A stretch of DNA of 24,631 nt, taken from positions 1 to 24,631 of the forward strand of contig JASIGD010000249.1 in assembly GCA_030045295.1 (NCBI GenBank), in the 5' to 3' direction. Below the pieces are notes generated by a model. It was not told the origin of the DNA. It ran no database searches and saw only the letters and a program-made list of their open reading frames with translations. The DNA is from Streptosporangiaceae bacterium. GTDB taxonomy: Bacteria; Actinomycetota; Actinomycetes; Streptosporangiales; Streptosporangiaceae. This document shows, piece by piece, positions 1 through 8,410 of the stretch (its first letter is position 1; each line of letters opens with the position of its first letter). A program made the position numbers and the translations under genes.

Positions 1-1864
1 GGCAGCCGTCCGCGATCCGCTCCCGCAGCCCGGCCCGGTCCGCCGGCGGGGCGTACCGGTCGGCGCACCTGACCGCCCACTGGAGCAGCACCTCGGCCGC
101 CGCGACCGGCCAGGTCCCAGCCCTCCCGAGGCCGCGCACCACCAGGCCGGCGAAGTCAGCCGCCGCCAGCTCACCGACCAGGACCATGCGCCAGGCCGCG
201 TTCCAGCACACCGCCTCGGTCAGCTGGTCGCCGACGTCCATCGCCGCCGCGGCCAGGGCGCGCAGCGTCCGCTCGTCGAGCCCGGTCGTCGCGTACGTCA
301 GGTCGCCGTCGTTGAGCACGAGCGCGTCCGGAACCGCCTCGCCCGTGCCCGGAGCCACCAGCGTGCGCGGCCCGCTCACCTCCGCGCTGACCATCCGCCG
401 CCGCCGCAGCCGGTCACCGGCCAGGTCATAAAGCCCGATCCCGACCCGGTGCGTCCGCGCCTCGTCCTGCACCACGGCCAGCGACTCGATGGTCCCGTCC
501 GGCCGCGCCGCCAGCGAAGCCCGCAGCGCCGGAGCGCCCGCGGTGCGCAGCCACTCATCCGCCCAGCCGGCCAGGTCGCGGCCGGACGCCCGTGACCAGC
601 AGCCGGCCAGGTCATCCAGGTCGGCAGCGCCGCCGCCGAACCGCCTCAGGTAGTCGGTCACGCCGACCCCCAGCGCGTCGTCGCCGATCAGCGCGGCCAG
701 CTGCCGGACCACGCTGGCCCCCTTGGAATAGGTCAGGGCGGCCGGCCGCAGCAGCGCGTCGGCCGCGCTGGCCACCGGCGAGGACACCGCCTGCCTGCTC
801 GGCAGCTCGTCGGCCAGGTAGGCGCGCGGCTTCTCCCGGTAGCAGAACGCGGTCCACGGATCGGCGGTCGCGCCCACCTCGGCCAGGGCGGCGTAGCTCA
901 CGTAGGTGGCCATCGCCTCGTCCAGCCACAGGTCGTCCCACCAGCCCATGCTCACGTGGCAGCCGAACCACAGGTGGGACACCTCGTGCGCGCACACCAT
1001 CGCCACCACGTCGTCTCCGGCGTCCGGCAGCCGGGCCAGCAGGCTCTCGTCGACCAGCATCAGGCCCGGTATCGACATCGCGAGCGCGGGCAGCTCCGGG
1101 ACGAAAACGATGTCGTACTTCGGGTACGGGCACGGCACCCCGAAGACCCGCTCGTAGTACCCCAGGGCCTGCTGCGCGATCTGGCCGAACCGGGCGAGCT
1201 CGGCGACGCCCTCGGCGCCGGCCAGCGACCGCCTGCGCCGGATGCACATCGCCACCGACCCTCCGGTCCCGCCCGACCCGCTCCAGTCCCGTACGTAAGG
1301 CCCGGCGCAGACGGTCAGGTCGTACGGCCTGGTCCCGGTCACCGTCCCGAACCGCCAGGCTCCCGCCTGCCCCGGAGCGGGTCGCTGCTCGACCGGGCCG
1401 TTCGCCACGCACTCCCAGCCGGCCGGGACCGCCACGGAAATGGTCGTCGCCGAGACGAGATCCGGCTGGTCGAAGCAGCAGAAGATGCTCTGGGCGTGGG
1501 TCGGGTAGCACGAGCTCAGCACGTAGGTCGCGCCGTCGGCCGGGTCGGTGAACCGGGTCAGCCCCCGCCCGTCGCGCGAGTACGCGACCTCGGCCTCGAC
1601 CGCCAGCACGTTCTCCGCCTCCAGCCCGGGCAGGCTGAGCCGCCCCGCCCGGGCCGGCTCCAGGCTGCGGCCGTCCAGGACCGCGCTCCGCACCGCCCCG
1701 ACGGTCAGGTCGGCGAACGCGGCCGCGCCCGGCTCCCGGCAGCGGAACCTGATCTCGCTCCGCGACCGCACCGGATCCGCCGCCAGGTCGAGGAACACGT
1801 CATACGACTCGACGTCGATCAGCGCGGCCCGGGCGGCGGCTTCGGCTTGGGTCAGTGCGGGCAC
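1..1864 (-). CDS. M1-family metallopeptidase (aminopeptidase N-like), 3' end beyond window
   Basis: Zinc metallopeptidase of the M1 family, normally a cytosolic enzyme removing N-terminal residues from peptides. The frame starts at GTG 1864 behind GAGAGGG and stays open for 621 codons to the window edge. The N-terminal beta domain has the usual YSRDGRGLTRFTDP and CCFDQPDL blocks. The zinc site is HEVSHLWFG (residues 293-297) with the third ligand E316 in WLDEAMATY, and the catalytic tyrosine is Y379 in LTYSKGASV. The C-terminal half resembles the helical ERAP1-C-like domain of actinobacterial PepN. The substrate-anchoring GAMEN motif, expected about 30 residues before HExxH, reads ALAMSI (M263), so the glutamate that binds the free N-terminus is missing. 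Family membership is sure. Aminopeptidase activity is not, and it may be a specialised paralogue. Confidence 0.9.
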   Translation of the reverse strand, partial: MPALTQAEAAARAALIDVESYDVFLDLAADPVRSRSEIRFRCREPGAAAFADLTVGAVRSAVLDGRSLEPARAGRLSLPGLEAENVLAVEAEVAYSRDGRGLTRFTDPADGATYVLSSCYPTHAQSIFCCFDQPDLVSATTISVAVPAGWECVANGPVEQRPAPGQAGAWRFGTVTGTRPYDLTVCAGPYVRDWSGSGGTGGSVAMCIRRRRSLAGAEGVAELARFGQIAQQALGYYERVFGVPCPYPKYDIVFVPELPALAMSIPGLMLVDESLLARLPDAGDDVVAMVCAHEVSHLWFGCHVSMGWWDDLWLDEAMATYVSYAALAEVGATADPWTAFCYREKPRAYLADELPSRQAVSSPVASAADALLRPAALTYSKGASVVRQLAALIGDDALGVGVTDYLRRFGGGAADLDDLAGCWSRASGRDLAGWADEWLRTAGAPALRASLAARPDGTIESLAVVQDEARTHRVGIGLYDLAGDRLRRRRMVSAEVSGPRTLVAPGTGEAVPDALVLNDGDLTYATTGLDERTLRALAAAAMDVGDQLTEAVCWNAAWRMVLVGELAAADFAGLVVRGLGRAGTWPVAAAEVLLQWAVRCADRYAPPADRAGLRERIADGC

Positions 1865-1894
1865 CCGACCACCCTCTCACGTAAGATCTTTTTT

Positions 1895-1910
1895 CCCGAA
1901 CGGCCGTGGC
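1895..1910. repeat. Intergenic CCCGAACGG(G)CCGTGG repeat, copy 1
   Basis: The site reads CCCGAACGGCCGTGGC and is preceded by a run of six T. It contains the perfect palindrome ACGGCCGT. A second copy lies 52 bases on and a third at 21653-21669, all outside genes. The function is unknown. Confidence 0.5.
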
Positions 1911-1946
1911 GTCAGCCGTTTCCGCCACCGGCACGCGCCCCAGATC

Positions 1947-1962
1947 CCCGAACGGGCCGTGG
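1947..1962. repeat. Intergenic CCCGAACGG(G)CCGTGG repeat, copy 2
   Basis: The site reads CCCGAACGGGCCGTGG, identical over 16 bases to the copy at 21653. It sits in the 212-base gap between the divergent aminopeptidase and hypothetical genes. It could be a regulatory site, a transcript hairpin or a dispersed repeat. Confidence 0.5.
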
Positions 1963-2076
1963 TGGCAGCTCCGCACCACGGCCGACGCGGATTTCGCCGA
2001 ACGCGTCCGCGGGCTCCGTGTTCCCCTGCAAGGTATGACAGAGCACCTTTGGTAGAAAACAGGAGGGGGGAGGCCC

Positions 2077-2691
2077 ATGCGCACTGGAGCGGTTGGTACG
2101 GGGGCTCCGAGCCGGCTCCGGTCATTTGACCCTGTCCGCATCGCCGACCTGGAATACCGGATGTGGGTGGGTTACTACCTGCGCCGCTGGCCTCAGGTGT
2201 TTGCCGCTCTGCTCGGGCTGATCCGGATGGGCTTCGGCATGGACTGGGTGCGGACCCTGCGCGGCGCCTGGCTGATGCTGCGCGCCAGCCAGGCCTGGGC
2301 GCCCCTCCCCGACAACGACCCGGACGGGGCGCGGGCGTGCATGCGCCGGTTCTACGCGCTGGTCAGGTTGCGCTACGGCGAGCCCGCGGACCCGGCGCGG
2401 GCCGCCTGGCTCGAGATCGACTGGTGGCGCGCGCACCGGGAGCGGCAGTACTCGGCGGATCCCGCGGCCCCGGGCGATGAGCTCATCGGTTCGCTGACCC
2501 GCCTGTACTGCTACCTCTACAGCGAGCCCGAGGACGCGGTCCGGCCGGTCGCGGTGTACCGGGCCGAGGCCATGGACTTGTCCGATCAGTGGCTCAGGGA
2601 GGGCCGCCAGCCGGACAGCCCGCTGCTCCCGCTGGAGCACGCGGCGCTGGTCCGGGCCTACGCCGCGCTGCTCGCCGCGGTCCACCACTAA
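2077..2691 (+). CDS. Conserved hypothetical protein
   Basis: A 204-residue soluble protein with no recognisable catalytic motif. It starts at ATG 2077 behind a very strong purine-rich site (CAGGAGGGGGGAGG), so it is probably well translated. It is rich in Trp, Tyr and Arg (EYRMWVGYYLRRW near residue 27, WLEIDWWRAHRERQY near 110) and has a conserved-looking AEAMDLSDQW segment near 165. The composition suggests an all-helical fold. From memory, similar proteins of unknown function occur in other actinobacteria, and I cannot assign a role. It is followed 75 bases later by the separately promoted DUF1707 gene on the same strand. Confidence 0.75.
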   Translation: MRTGAVGTGAPSRLRSFDPVRIADLEYRMWVGYYLRRWPQVFAALLGLIRMGFGMDWVRTLRGAWLMLRASQAWAPLPDNDPDGARACMRRFYALVRLRYGEPADPARAAWLEIDWWRAHRERQYSADPAAPGDELIGSLTRLYCYLYSEPEDAVRPVAVYRAEAMDLSDQWLREGRQPDSPLLPLEHAALVRAYAALLAAVHH

Positions 2692-2754
2692 GGGCCGGCG
2701 CGTCGAGGGCCGCACCGGCGCGGGCCTTGGGTATCTGCGCGGCGGGGCATGTCC

Positions 2755-2760
2755 TACAGT
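2755..2760 (+). promoter_or_regulatory. -10 box of a probable leaderless promoter
   Basis: TACAGT ends six bases before ATG 2767, and there is no Shine-Dalgarno sequence between them. A start of transcription at or next to the A of the ATG would give a leaderless mRNA, which is common in actinobacteria. No good -35 element is seen. Confidence 0.45.
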
Positions 2761-2766
2761 CGCGCT

Positions 2767-3354
2767 ATGACCGACGCGGACCTGCCGGGCGACATAGCGG
2801 CGCAGCGGGCGGCGGATGCGGACCGGGACGCGGTCGCCGAGCGGCTGCGGGTCGCCGCGAGGGAGGGCCGGATCGAGCTCTGGGAGCTGGAGGAAAGGCT
2901 GGACCAGGCCTACCGCGCGAAGACGTACGGCGAACTTGCCACCCTGCTGGCCGACCTGCCCGCGCAGCCCGGGTTTACGTCGTTCCCCGGCATCGGCACC
3001 GAGCCGGAAACGCTGGTCCTCCAGACCAAGACGCTCAACATCAGGAAGGCCGGCCGCTGGATCGTCCCCCGCCTGATCACCGCCGAATCCACCACCGGCT
3101 GGATCACGATCGACTTCACCGAGGCCTCCTGCGCCTATCCCGAGGTCACCGTGGAGGTCATCACCAGGACGGGCTGGATCCAGCTGATCCTGCCCGAAGG
3201 CTGGGCAGCGCGTGTCAGCCCGATGAGCGCCTACACCGGCCACGTCAGCAACAAGGCCGCCGAGACGGCGGACCCGGGCGCCCCGACCGTCACCGTGACC
3301 GGAGACCCGCTCTTCGGCTACATCAAGATCAGGCAACGACGCCGCAGGCGGTAA
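2767..3354 (+). CDS. DUF1707 (SHOCT-like) domain protein
   Basis: A 195-residue protein starting MTDADLPGDIAAQRAADADRD. The N-terminal 55 residues are a DUF1707 domain: two helices with the EGRIELWELEERLDQAYRAKTYGELATLLADLP pattern, given here only as its hallmarks EGRI, EERLD and T-x-GEL. The rest (about 70-190) is beta-rich with no membrane segment and resembles the cell-wall-active or DUF2154-type domains often placed after DUF1707. It ends in a basic tail (RQRRRRR). A second ATG at 2749 is in frame, but 2767 fits the family and the -10 box. DUF1707 proteins are often linked to envelope or stress functions. The role here is not known. Confidence 0.8.
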   Translation: MTDADLPGDIAAQRAADADRDAVAERLRVAAREGRIELWELEERLDQAYRAKTYGELATLLADLPAQPGFTSFPGIGTEPETLVLQTKTLNIRKAGRWIVPRLITAESTTGWITIDFTEASCAYPEVTVEVITRTGWIQLILPEGWAARVSPMSAYTGHVSNKAAETADPGAPTVTVTGDPLFGYIKIRQRRRRR

Positions 3355-3378
3355 CCGGGTTACGCCGGCAGCGAGATA

Positions 3379-3400
3379 GCTGGCGGCCACCGCCGCCAGC
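3379..3400. terminator. Stem-loop between DUF1707 and metallophosphoesterase genes
   Basis: GCTGGCGG and CCGCCAGC form a perfect 8-bp stem with a 6-base loop. It lies 24 bases past the DUF1707 stop and directly before the AGGG ribosome site of the next gene. There is no U-tract, so it may be a weak terminator, a processing stop or a structure masking the downstream ribosome site. A second small inverted repeat (GTAACC-G-GGTTAC, 3351-3363) overlaps the DUF1707 stop codon. Confidence 0.35.
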
Positions 3401-3413
3401 GGGCAGGGTGGTC

Positions 3414-4175
3414 GTGGTGGTTGCTTCCGTCGCGGTGCTATCCGACGTTCACGGCGTGCTGCCCGCGCTTGACGCGGTTCTCGCCGAGCCCGCCGTCCGG
3501 GCCGCCGAACGCATCGTGCTCACCGGGGATATCGCGGCCGGCCCCCAGCCGGTGCCGGTGCTCGACCGGCTGCTCGGGCTCGGCGACCGGGTCGTCTGGG
3601 TGCGCGGCAACGCAGACCGCGAACTGGTCGAACTGGCCCGCGGCCAGGCCGACGACGTGGGCGACGCGATCTCGCCGTGGGCGGCGCGCCAGCTCACCGC
3701 CGATCACGTCGACTGGCTGGCCGCGCTGCCCTACCCGGTGACGCTCCCCGTCGAGGGCTTCGGCGAGGTGGTCTTCTGCCACGCCACGCCGCGCGACGAT
3801 GAGGAGGTCGTGGTGGTGGACTCGCGGCTGGACCGGTGGGCGGAGGTCCTGGCGGGGCTGCCCGACGAGGTCATGACCGTGGTCTGCGGGCACACGCACA
3901 TGCCGTTCACCAGGCTGGCGAACCGGCGGCAGATCATCAACCCGGGCAGCGTCGGCATGCCGTACGGACGCCAGGGCGCGCACTGGGCCCTGCTGGCGGA
4001 CGGCGCGGTCACGATGCGGCGCACCGGCTACGACGCCGCGGCGGCGTGCGCACTGGTCAGGGAACAGTCGTCCTACCCCGGCGTCGCCGAATGGGCCGAC
4101 TACTTCCTGCACGCGCGCGCCAGCGACGCAGACGCGCTCGCGGTCTTTGCCCCGCGCGACGGGCGGCCCGGGTGA
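3414..4175 (+). CDS. Metallophosphoesterase (YfcE/MJ0936-like phosphodiesterase)
   Basis: A 253-residue calcineurin-like phosphoesterase using two metal ions. The ordered motifs are all present: SDVHG (D11, H13), [23 protein letters not shown] and CGHTHMPF, followed by the NPGSVGMP signature of the YfcE branch, which cleaves phosphodiesters in vitro. No signal peptide or membrane segment is seen, so it should be cytosolic. The start is ambiguous among GTGs at 3408, 3414 and 3417. The AGGG at 3405-3408 favours 3414 or 3417. The C-terminal 40 residues ([11 protein letters not shown]) are an extra helical tail. The natural substrate cannot be told from context. Confidence 0.88.
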   Translation: MVVASVAVLSDVHGVLPALDAVLAEPAVRAAERIVLTGDIAAGPQPVPVLDRLLGLGDRVVWVRGNADRELVELARGQADDVGDAISPWAARQLTADHVDWLAALPYPVTLPVEGFGEVVFCHATPRDDEEVVVVDSRLDRWAEVLAGLPDEVMTVVCGHTHMPFTRLANRRQIINPGSVGMPYGRQGAHWALLADGAVTMRRTGYDAAAACALVREQSSYPGVAEWADYFLHARASDADALAVFAPRDGRPG

Positions 4176-4290
4176 CGCGCCACCAGGTCGCTGCTCGCTG
4201 AGCTCGACGACCGCGGGCGGAAGAACGGATCGCCTGGCGCTGTTCGGACAAGTCGTGGACGCGAGCGATGAGGGCCGCGCGGGCCTGGCG

Positions 4291-5340
4291 ATGGATCCCG
4301 GTGCCGTGCCGCTCTCAGTCCTCGACCTGGCCCCCGTGCCCGATGGCGGGAACGCCGGAGACGCGCTGCGGGCCACGATCGACCTGGCCCGGCACACCGA
4401 GCGCCTCGGCTTCCGGCGGTTCTGGGTCGCCGAGCATCACAACATGCCCGGCATCGCGAGCTCGGCGCCCGCCGTGCTGATCGGCCACATCGCCGACGCG
4501 ACCGCCGCCATCCGGGTGGGTTCCGGCGGCGTGATGCTGCCGAACCATGTCTCGCTGGTGGTCGCCGAGCAGTTCGGCATGCTCGAGGCGCTCCATCCCG
4601 GCCGCATCGACCTGGGCATCGGCCGCGCACCAGGCACGGACCAGGTCACGGCCGCGGCGCTGCGCCGCTCGCCCGAGGCGCTGTCGGCGGACGATTTCCC
4701 CGATCAGCTGATGGACCTGCTCGGCTTCTTCACCGGCCGCTGGCCCGAAGGCCACCCGTTCGCGCAGATCACCGCGGTGCCGGGCCGGGGGCATCAGCCC
4801 GCCGTGTGGCTGCTCGGTTCCAGCGGATACAGCGCTCAGGTGGCCGGCCTGCTCGGCCTGCCGTTTGCCTTCGCGCACCACTTCAGTCCCGCTAATACGC
4901 TCCCGGCGCTGGCCCTGTACCGCTCGCACTTCCGCCCGTCCGCGGCGCTCGGCCAGCCGTACGCCATGGTCGCCGCCGCGGTGGTCTGCGCGGAGTCCGA
5001 CGACCGGGCCCGCTGGCTGGCCGGGCCCGGGGCGCTGTCGTTCCTACGGCTGCGAGCTGGCCATCCCGGGCCGCTCCCATCACCGGAGGAGGCGGCCGCC
5101 TACCCGTACACCGACCTGGAGCGCGCGTTCGTGGAGGACCGGCAGGCCACCCAGATCATCGGCTCGCCCGAGACCGTCCGCCACGGCCTGGCCGAGCTGC
5201 TCAAAGCGACCGCCGCCGACGAGCTGATGCTCACCACGATGGTCTTTGACCCCGCCGACCGCCTCCGTTCCTTCGAGCTGGTGGCCGCCCTCGCCCATGC
5301 GTCCCGGGACGCAAAGCCTGTGACGCCCCGAGCGCCCTGA
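4291..5340 (+). CDS. LLM-class flavin-dependent oxidoreductase (luciferase-like)
   Basis: A 349-residue TIM-barrel protein of the bacterial luciferase-like monooxygenase superfamily, which uses FMNH2 or F420H2. It belongs to the group with the N-terminal [32 protein letters not shown] and [20 protein letters not shown] blocks (residues 10-115) and the [25 protein letters not shown] block near 175-200. The frame is open further upstream, but homologues begin at about [15 protein letters not shown], so ATG 4291 is chosen. GTG 4306 is an alternative, and the ribosome site is weak for both. The 115 bases before it hold no other gene. The substrate is unknown, and members of this group are often annotated only as LLM oxidoreductases. 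Confidence 0.88.
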   Translation: MDPGAVPLSVLDLAPVPDGGNAGDALRATIDLARHTERLGFRRFWVAEHHNMPGIASSAPAVLIGHIADATAAIRVGSGGVMLPNHVSLVVAEQFGMLEALHPGRIDLGIGRAPGTDQVTAAALRRSPEALSADDFPDQLMDLLGFFTGRWPEGHPFAQITAVPGRGHQPAVWLLGSSGYSAQVAGLLGLPFAFAHHFSPANTLPALALYRSHFRPSAALGQPYAMVAAAVVCAESDDRARWLAGPGALSFLRLRAGHPGPLPSPEEAAAYPYTDLERAFVEDRQATQIIGSPETVRHGLAELLKATAADELMLTTMVFDPADRLRSFELVAALAHASRDAKPVTPRAP

Positions 5341-5392
5341 AATATCCCGCCAGTACTCCGCTCGCCGTAACGGTCCCGTATCGCTGGCCTCG

Positions 5393-5426
5393 TAGGCTGG
5401 CCCTGCACGTGGTGAGAACGCACGTG
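5393..5426 (+). promoter_or_regulatory. Putative promoter with paired CACGTG sites
   Basis: TAGGCT (5393-5398) is a plausible -10 box. Two CACGTG palindromes follow at 5406-5411 and 5421-5426, 15 bases apart, between the expected start of transcription and the GGAGAG ribosome site of the membrane-protein gene. They could be an operator. No cognate regulator is adjacent. Confidence 0.3.
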
Positions 5427-5439
5427 ACTGGAGAGCGTC

Positions 5440-6741
5440 ATGGCGCAGCAGCCGCTGAACCGCCGACCGAACCGGCCGCGCGACCGGGCGGTCAGTGCGA
5501 GCCGCATGTCAGCGTGGCCCTGGCGGAGTCCAGCCATGACGGCGCTAGCAGAGCGGCACCGCGCCGGGCTGGCCGGGGCGCTGCTCGGCATCGCCGTCGT
5601 GCTGCTGGCCTCGGGCCTGGTGATCGGCTTGACGGGCGGCGAGGGCTGGAACCAAAAACTTGGCACCGCACCGGTCTTGCTCGCGTTCGCCTTGGTCGGC
5701 GCGCTGGTTGCCGCGCGGACGGGAAACCGGCTCGGATGGCTGTTCCTGGCTGTGGGCCTGGTGGGCGCGGTAGGCCTGACGACGATCGCCTACGCAGGGC
5801 GGGCCCCGGCTGCCGAACTTCCCGAGGCGGCGTGGGTGGGCTGGACCTCGCCGTTGTTGCTGGCGATATTGCAAACGATGATCTTCCTGACTCCGCTGCT
5901 GTTCCCGGACGGCCGGCCTCCCTCACGGCGGTGGCGGCTGGTCGTGTGGGTGGCGGTGATCGCCGGGCTCGGCCAGTTCGTAACCGCTGCGCTGTCTAAC
6001 GTCGACTTCTCCACCAATTTTCCCGGGCTGCGGGATCCGGTGACGATCGTCGCGCCGCTCAGCACCGCCTACAACTGGGCTCAGGAAGCCACGCTCCTGG
6101 TGTTGCCGCTCAGCGTGATCGCCATGATCGCCCGTTTCCGGCGATCGAGCCATGACGAGCGTCTCCAGCTCAAGTGGTTCATGTACGCCTCGGCGGTCGT
6201 AGGGGTGGTCATCCTGGTCGCCGCCCAGTTGAGCAACAACCCGCTGCTCGCCTTCGACATCGTTTTCCCGCTGCTCCCGGCTGCGGTGGGAGTCGCGATC
6301 CTGAAGTACCGGCTGTACGACATCGACCGGTTGATCAGCCGCACCCTGGCCTACGCAATCGTAACCGGGCTGCTGGTCGGGGTATACGCGGGACTGGTCC
6401 TGCTGGCCACGCAGGTGTTCGGGTTCCGCACGCCGGTCGCGGTGGCCGCCGCCACGCTGGCCGCGGCGGCGCTGTTCAACCCCGTTCGAACGCGGGTGCA
6501 GCGGGCGGTGGACCGGCGGTTCAACCGGGTCCGCTACGACGCTGACCAGACCGTGGCCGCGTTCGCCGCCCGGCTCAAGGACGCCGTAGACGTGAACGCC
6601 GTGCAGGCCGACCTGGCCAGCGTGGTGCAGCGGGCGCTGGAGCCCGCCCACGTCTCACTGTGGATCAGTGAACGCGAGTGGGGCCGGGCCGCCCCATCCG
6701 CCGCCAGCGTTCGGACCGGCGGTCGGCCAGGATCTGCCTGA
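5440..6741 (+). CDS. Polytopic membrane protein, sensor-kinase-like N-terminal region without a kinase domain
   Basis: A 433-residue protein with about ten hydrophobic segments (roughly 44-65, 77-93, 97-119, 134-153, 166-186, 214-231, 246-263, 268-288, 302-325, 331-346). Segment eight leads into LKYRLYDIDRLISRTLAYA, and a cytoplasmic RRVDRRFNRVRYDADQT-type helix follows, given here as its key blocks YRLYDIDR and RRFNRVRYDA. This layout matches the membrane part of some actinobacterial histidine kinases, but no DHp or ATPase domain follows. ATG 5440 lies four bases after GGAGAG, and internal ATGs at 5506 and 5536 are possible. The last 26 residues overlap the convergent oxidoreductase gene by 77 bases and look unlike the family end, SLWIS. 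The function is unknown. Confidence 0.75.
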   Translation: MAQQPLNRRPNRPRDRAVSASRMSAWPWRSPAMTALAERHRAGLAGALLGIAVVLLASGLVIGLTGGEGWNQKLGTAPVLLAFALVGALVAARTGNRLGWLFLAVGLVGAVGLTTIAYAGRAPAAELPEAAWVGWTSPLLLAILQTMIFLTPLLFPDGRPPSRRWRLVVWVAVIAGLGQFVTAALSNVDFSTNFPGLRDPVTIVAPLSTAYNWAQEATLLVLPLSVIAMIARFRRSSHDERLQLKWFMYASAVVGVVILVAAQLSNNPLLAFDIVFPLLPAAVGVAILKYRLYDIDRLISRTLAYAIVTGLLVGVYAGLVLLATQVFGFRTPVAVAAATLAAAALFNPVRTRVQRAVDRRFNRVRYDADQTVAAFAARLKDAVDVNAVQADLASVVQRALEPAHVSLWISEREWGRAAPSAASVRTGGRPGSA

Positions 6742-8299
6742 CCACGTTCCGGCCGGGGATGCCGGTGACGCCGCCGCCGCCGTGCGTGGCCGACCCGGCC
6801 TGGTACAGCCCGCGGACCGGCGTGCGCAGGTCGGCGTAGCCGGCCGCGGGCCGGGCGTGGAACATCTGCCCGAGCGTGAGCTCCCCGTGGAAGATGTTCC
6901 CGCCGACCAGCCCGTACTCTTCCTGCATCTGGCGCGGCCCGATCACCTGTCGGTGCAGGACCGAGGCGGTGAATCCGGGCGCGACGGCCTCCACGCGGGC
7001 CAGCACGCGGTCGGCGTACGCCTGGAGGGCGGCATCGTCGGGGGAGTCGGCGTAGCTGTGCGGCACCCACTGCGTGAACATGGACATGACGTGCTTCCCG
7101 GCCGGCGCCAGGGAGTCGTCGAACACGCTCGGGATGCAGATGTCGGCGAACGGCAGGTCGGCCGGAGCTCCCGAGACGGCCTGCTGGAACGCGGTCTCGA
7201 TGTCGTCGAGCGACTCGGCGAGCACGATCGTGCCGCCGTAAACCGACGGATCGGGCTCCGGGTGGCTGGCGAAGGTCGGTAGCCGGTCCAGCGCCAGGTT
7301 GATCTTGACGGTTCCGCTGCGGCTGCGCCAGCCGCGGATGTCGGCGACAAACCCGCCGGGCAGTTCGGCCGGGTCGAGGAGCCGCAGGAACGAGATCTGC
7401 GGGTGGGCGGTGGTGACCACGACCGGCGCGTCGATTGACTCCCCGTCGGCCAGCGTCACTCCGCTGACCCGGCCGTCGCGAGTGCGGATGCGTGCCACCT
7501 CAGCGCCGGTCCTGACCTGGGCCCCGAACATCCGTGCCGCCCGGGCCAACGCCGCCGTCACCGCCCCCATGCCGCCCCGCGGGAACCCCCAGGCGCCGGA
7601 GTGCCCCGCGGTCTCGCCGATGTGGTGGTGCAGCATTACGTACGCGGTCCCGGCCGAACGCGGCCCGGCCCACGTCCCGATCACCCCGGACACCGACAGC
7701 AGCCCGCGCATCGCGTCGCTTTCGAAGTACCCTTCGAGCAAATCCGCGATGCTGCCGGTGAGCAGCCGGGTCACGTCGACCGCGGCCCGTTCGTCGACCG
7801 TCCGCAGCTGGGTCAGCAGCAACGCCTGCCGCAGCAGGTCCTGCGGACGCCGCGACCCGAGCCGCGGCGGGATCTGGTGCAGCAGCGGCCCGAGTACCCG
7901 CCCGAGGCCGGCCAGGTATTCGGAATAGGCGGCGTAGGCGTCGGCGTCCCGCGCCGAGAACCGCGCGATCTCCGTGCGCCGCCGGGCTGGGTCATCCGGC
8001 AGCCGCAGGTACCGCCCGTCCGCCCGGGGTGCGAAGTACGGTCCCTGCGCGTACACGTGGTACCCGTGCTGTTCCAGCCGCAGGTCGCGCACCAGACCCG
8101 GCGGCAGTAGCGAGACCACGTACGACAGCGACGTCACCGTGTAGTCCGGCCCGAACGGATGCTCGCTGACCGCGGCGCCGCCGACCACCTCGCGTCGCTC
8201 GCACACGACCGTCCGCAGGCCCGCACGCGCCAGGTAAGCCGCCGCGACCAGTCCGTTGTGCCCGCCGCCGATCACCACCACATCCGCGTGTCCCGTCAC
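6665..8299 (-). CDS. FAD-dependent oxidoreductase, PYROXD2/phytoene-desaturase (CrtI) superfamily
   Basis: A 544-residue flavoprotein. The N-terminus has the dinucleotide-binding fold VVIGGGHNGLVAAAYLARAG with a conserved acid in CERREVVGGAA, typical of CrtI-like amine oxidase-fold enzymes. The C-terminus has the second FAD signature GLYQAGSATHGGGGVTGIPG. The length and the missing carotenoid neighbours point to the PYROXD2-like branch, whose substrates are mostly unknown, rather than a real phytoene desaturase. It starts at GTG 8299 behind AAGGAAGG. It is divergent from the nitrilase-hydrolase fusion, 111 bases apart, so they may be co-regulated. Its 3' end overlaps the convergent membrane-protein gene. 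Confidence 0.88.
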   Translation of the reverse strand: MTGHADVVVIGGGHNGLVAAAYLARAGLRTVVCERREVVGGAAVSEHPFGPDYTVTSLSYVVSLLPPGLVRDLRLEQHGYHVYAQGPYFAPRADGRYLRLPDDPARRRTEIARFSARDADAYAAYSEYLAGLGRVLGPLLHQIPPRLGSRRPQDLLRQALLLTQLRTVDERAAVDVTRLLTGSIADLLEGYFESDAMRGLLSVSGVIGTWAGPRSAGTAYVMLHHHIGETAGHSGAWGFPRGGMGAVTAALARAARMFGAQVRTGAEVARIRTRDGRVSGVTLADGESIDAPVVVTTAHPQISFLRLLDPAELPGGFVADIRGWRSRSGTVKINLALDRLPTFASHPEPDPSVYGGTIVLAESLDDIETAFQQAVSGAPADLPFADICIPSVFDDSLAPAGKHVMSMFTQWVPHSYADSPDDAALQAYADRVLARVEAVAPGFTASVLHRQVIGPRQMQEEYGLVGGNIFHGELTLGQMFHARPAAGYADLRTPVRGLYQAGSATHGGGGVTGIPGRNVVRQILADRRSERWRRMGRPGPTRVH

Positions 8300-8338
8300 C
8301 GCCAGCCTTCCTTCCGTACGTCGTCTCCAGCTGACGTT

Positions 8339-8363
8339 ACGGGATCGCGGTGAACGGTCCCGT
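8339..8363. promoter_or_regulatory. Inverted repeat in shared divergent promoter region
   Basis: ACGGGA (8339-8344) and TCCCGT (8358-8363) form a perfect inverted repeat with a 13-base spacer. It lies midway between the divergent oxidoreductase and fusion-hydrolase genes. TTAGAT at 8376-8381 is a possible -10 for the plus-strand gene. It could be an operator controlling both genes. This is a hypothesis only. Confidence 0.3.
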
Positions 8364-8410
8364 CCTGGATGATGCTTAGATGGCCCCTACCCCGAACGGA
8401 GCACCCCATA

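Noticed and set aside
592..2038. Several long plus-strand open frames opposite the aminopeptidase
   Set aside because: The translations are Arg/Pro/Ser-rich without any family signal, and the minus strand carries the complete M1 zinc motif in a continuous frame.
2122..3390. Long minus-strand open frame of 422 codons
   Set aside because: It is antisense to the hypothetical and DUF1707 genes, its translation is Arg/Gly/Pro-rich with no motif, and the plus-strand genes have proper ribosome sites and a domain match. It is a high-GC shadow.
2589..3413. N-terminal extension of the metallophosphoesterase by about 275 residues
   Set aside because: The added part is the shifted frame of the DUF1707 gene and the phosphoesterase fold starts at [10 protein letters not shown], so a start near 3414 is used.
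6665..8299. Carotenoid biosynthesis by a phytoene desaturase
   Set aside because: No crtB, crtE or other carotenoid genes are near, and the length and C-terminal signature fit the PYROXD2-like branch.
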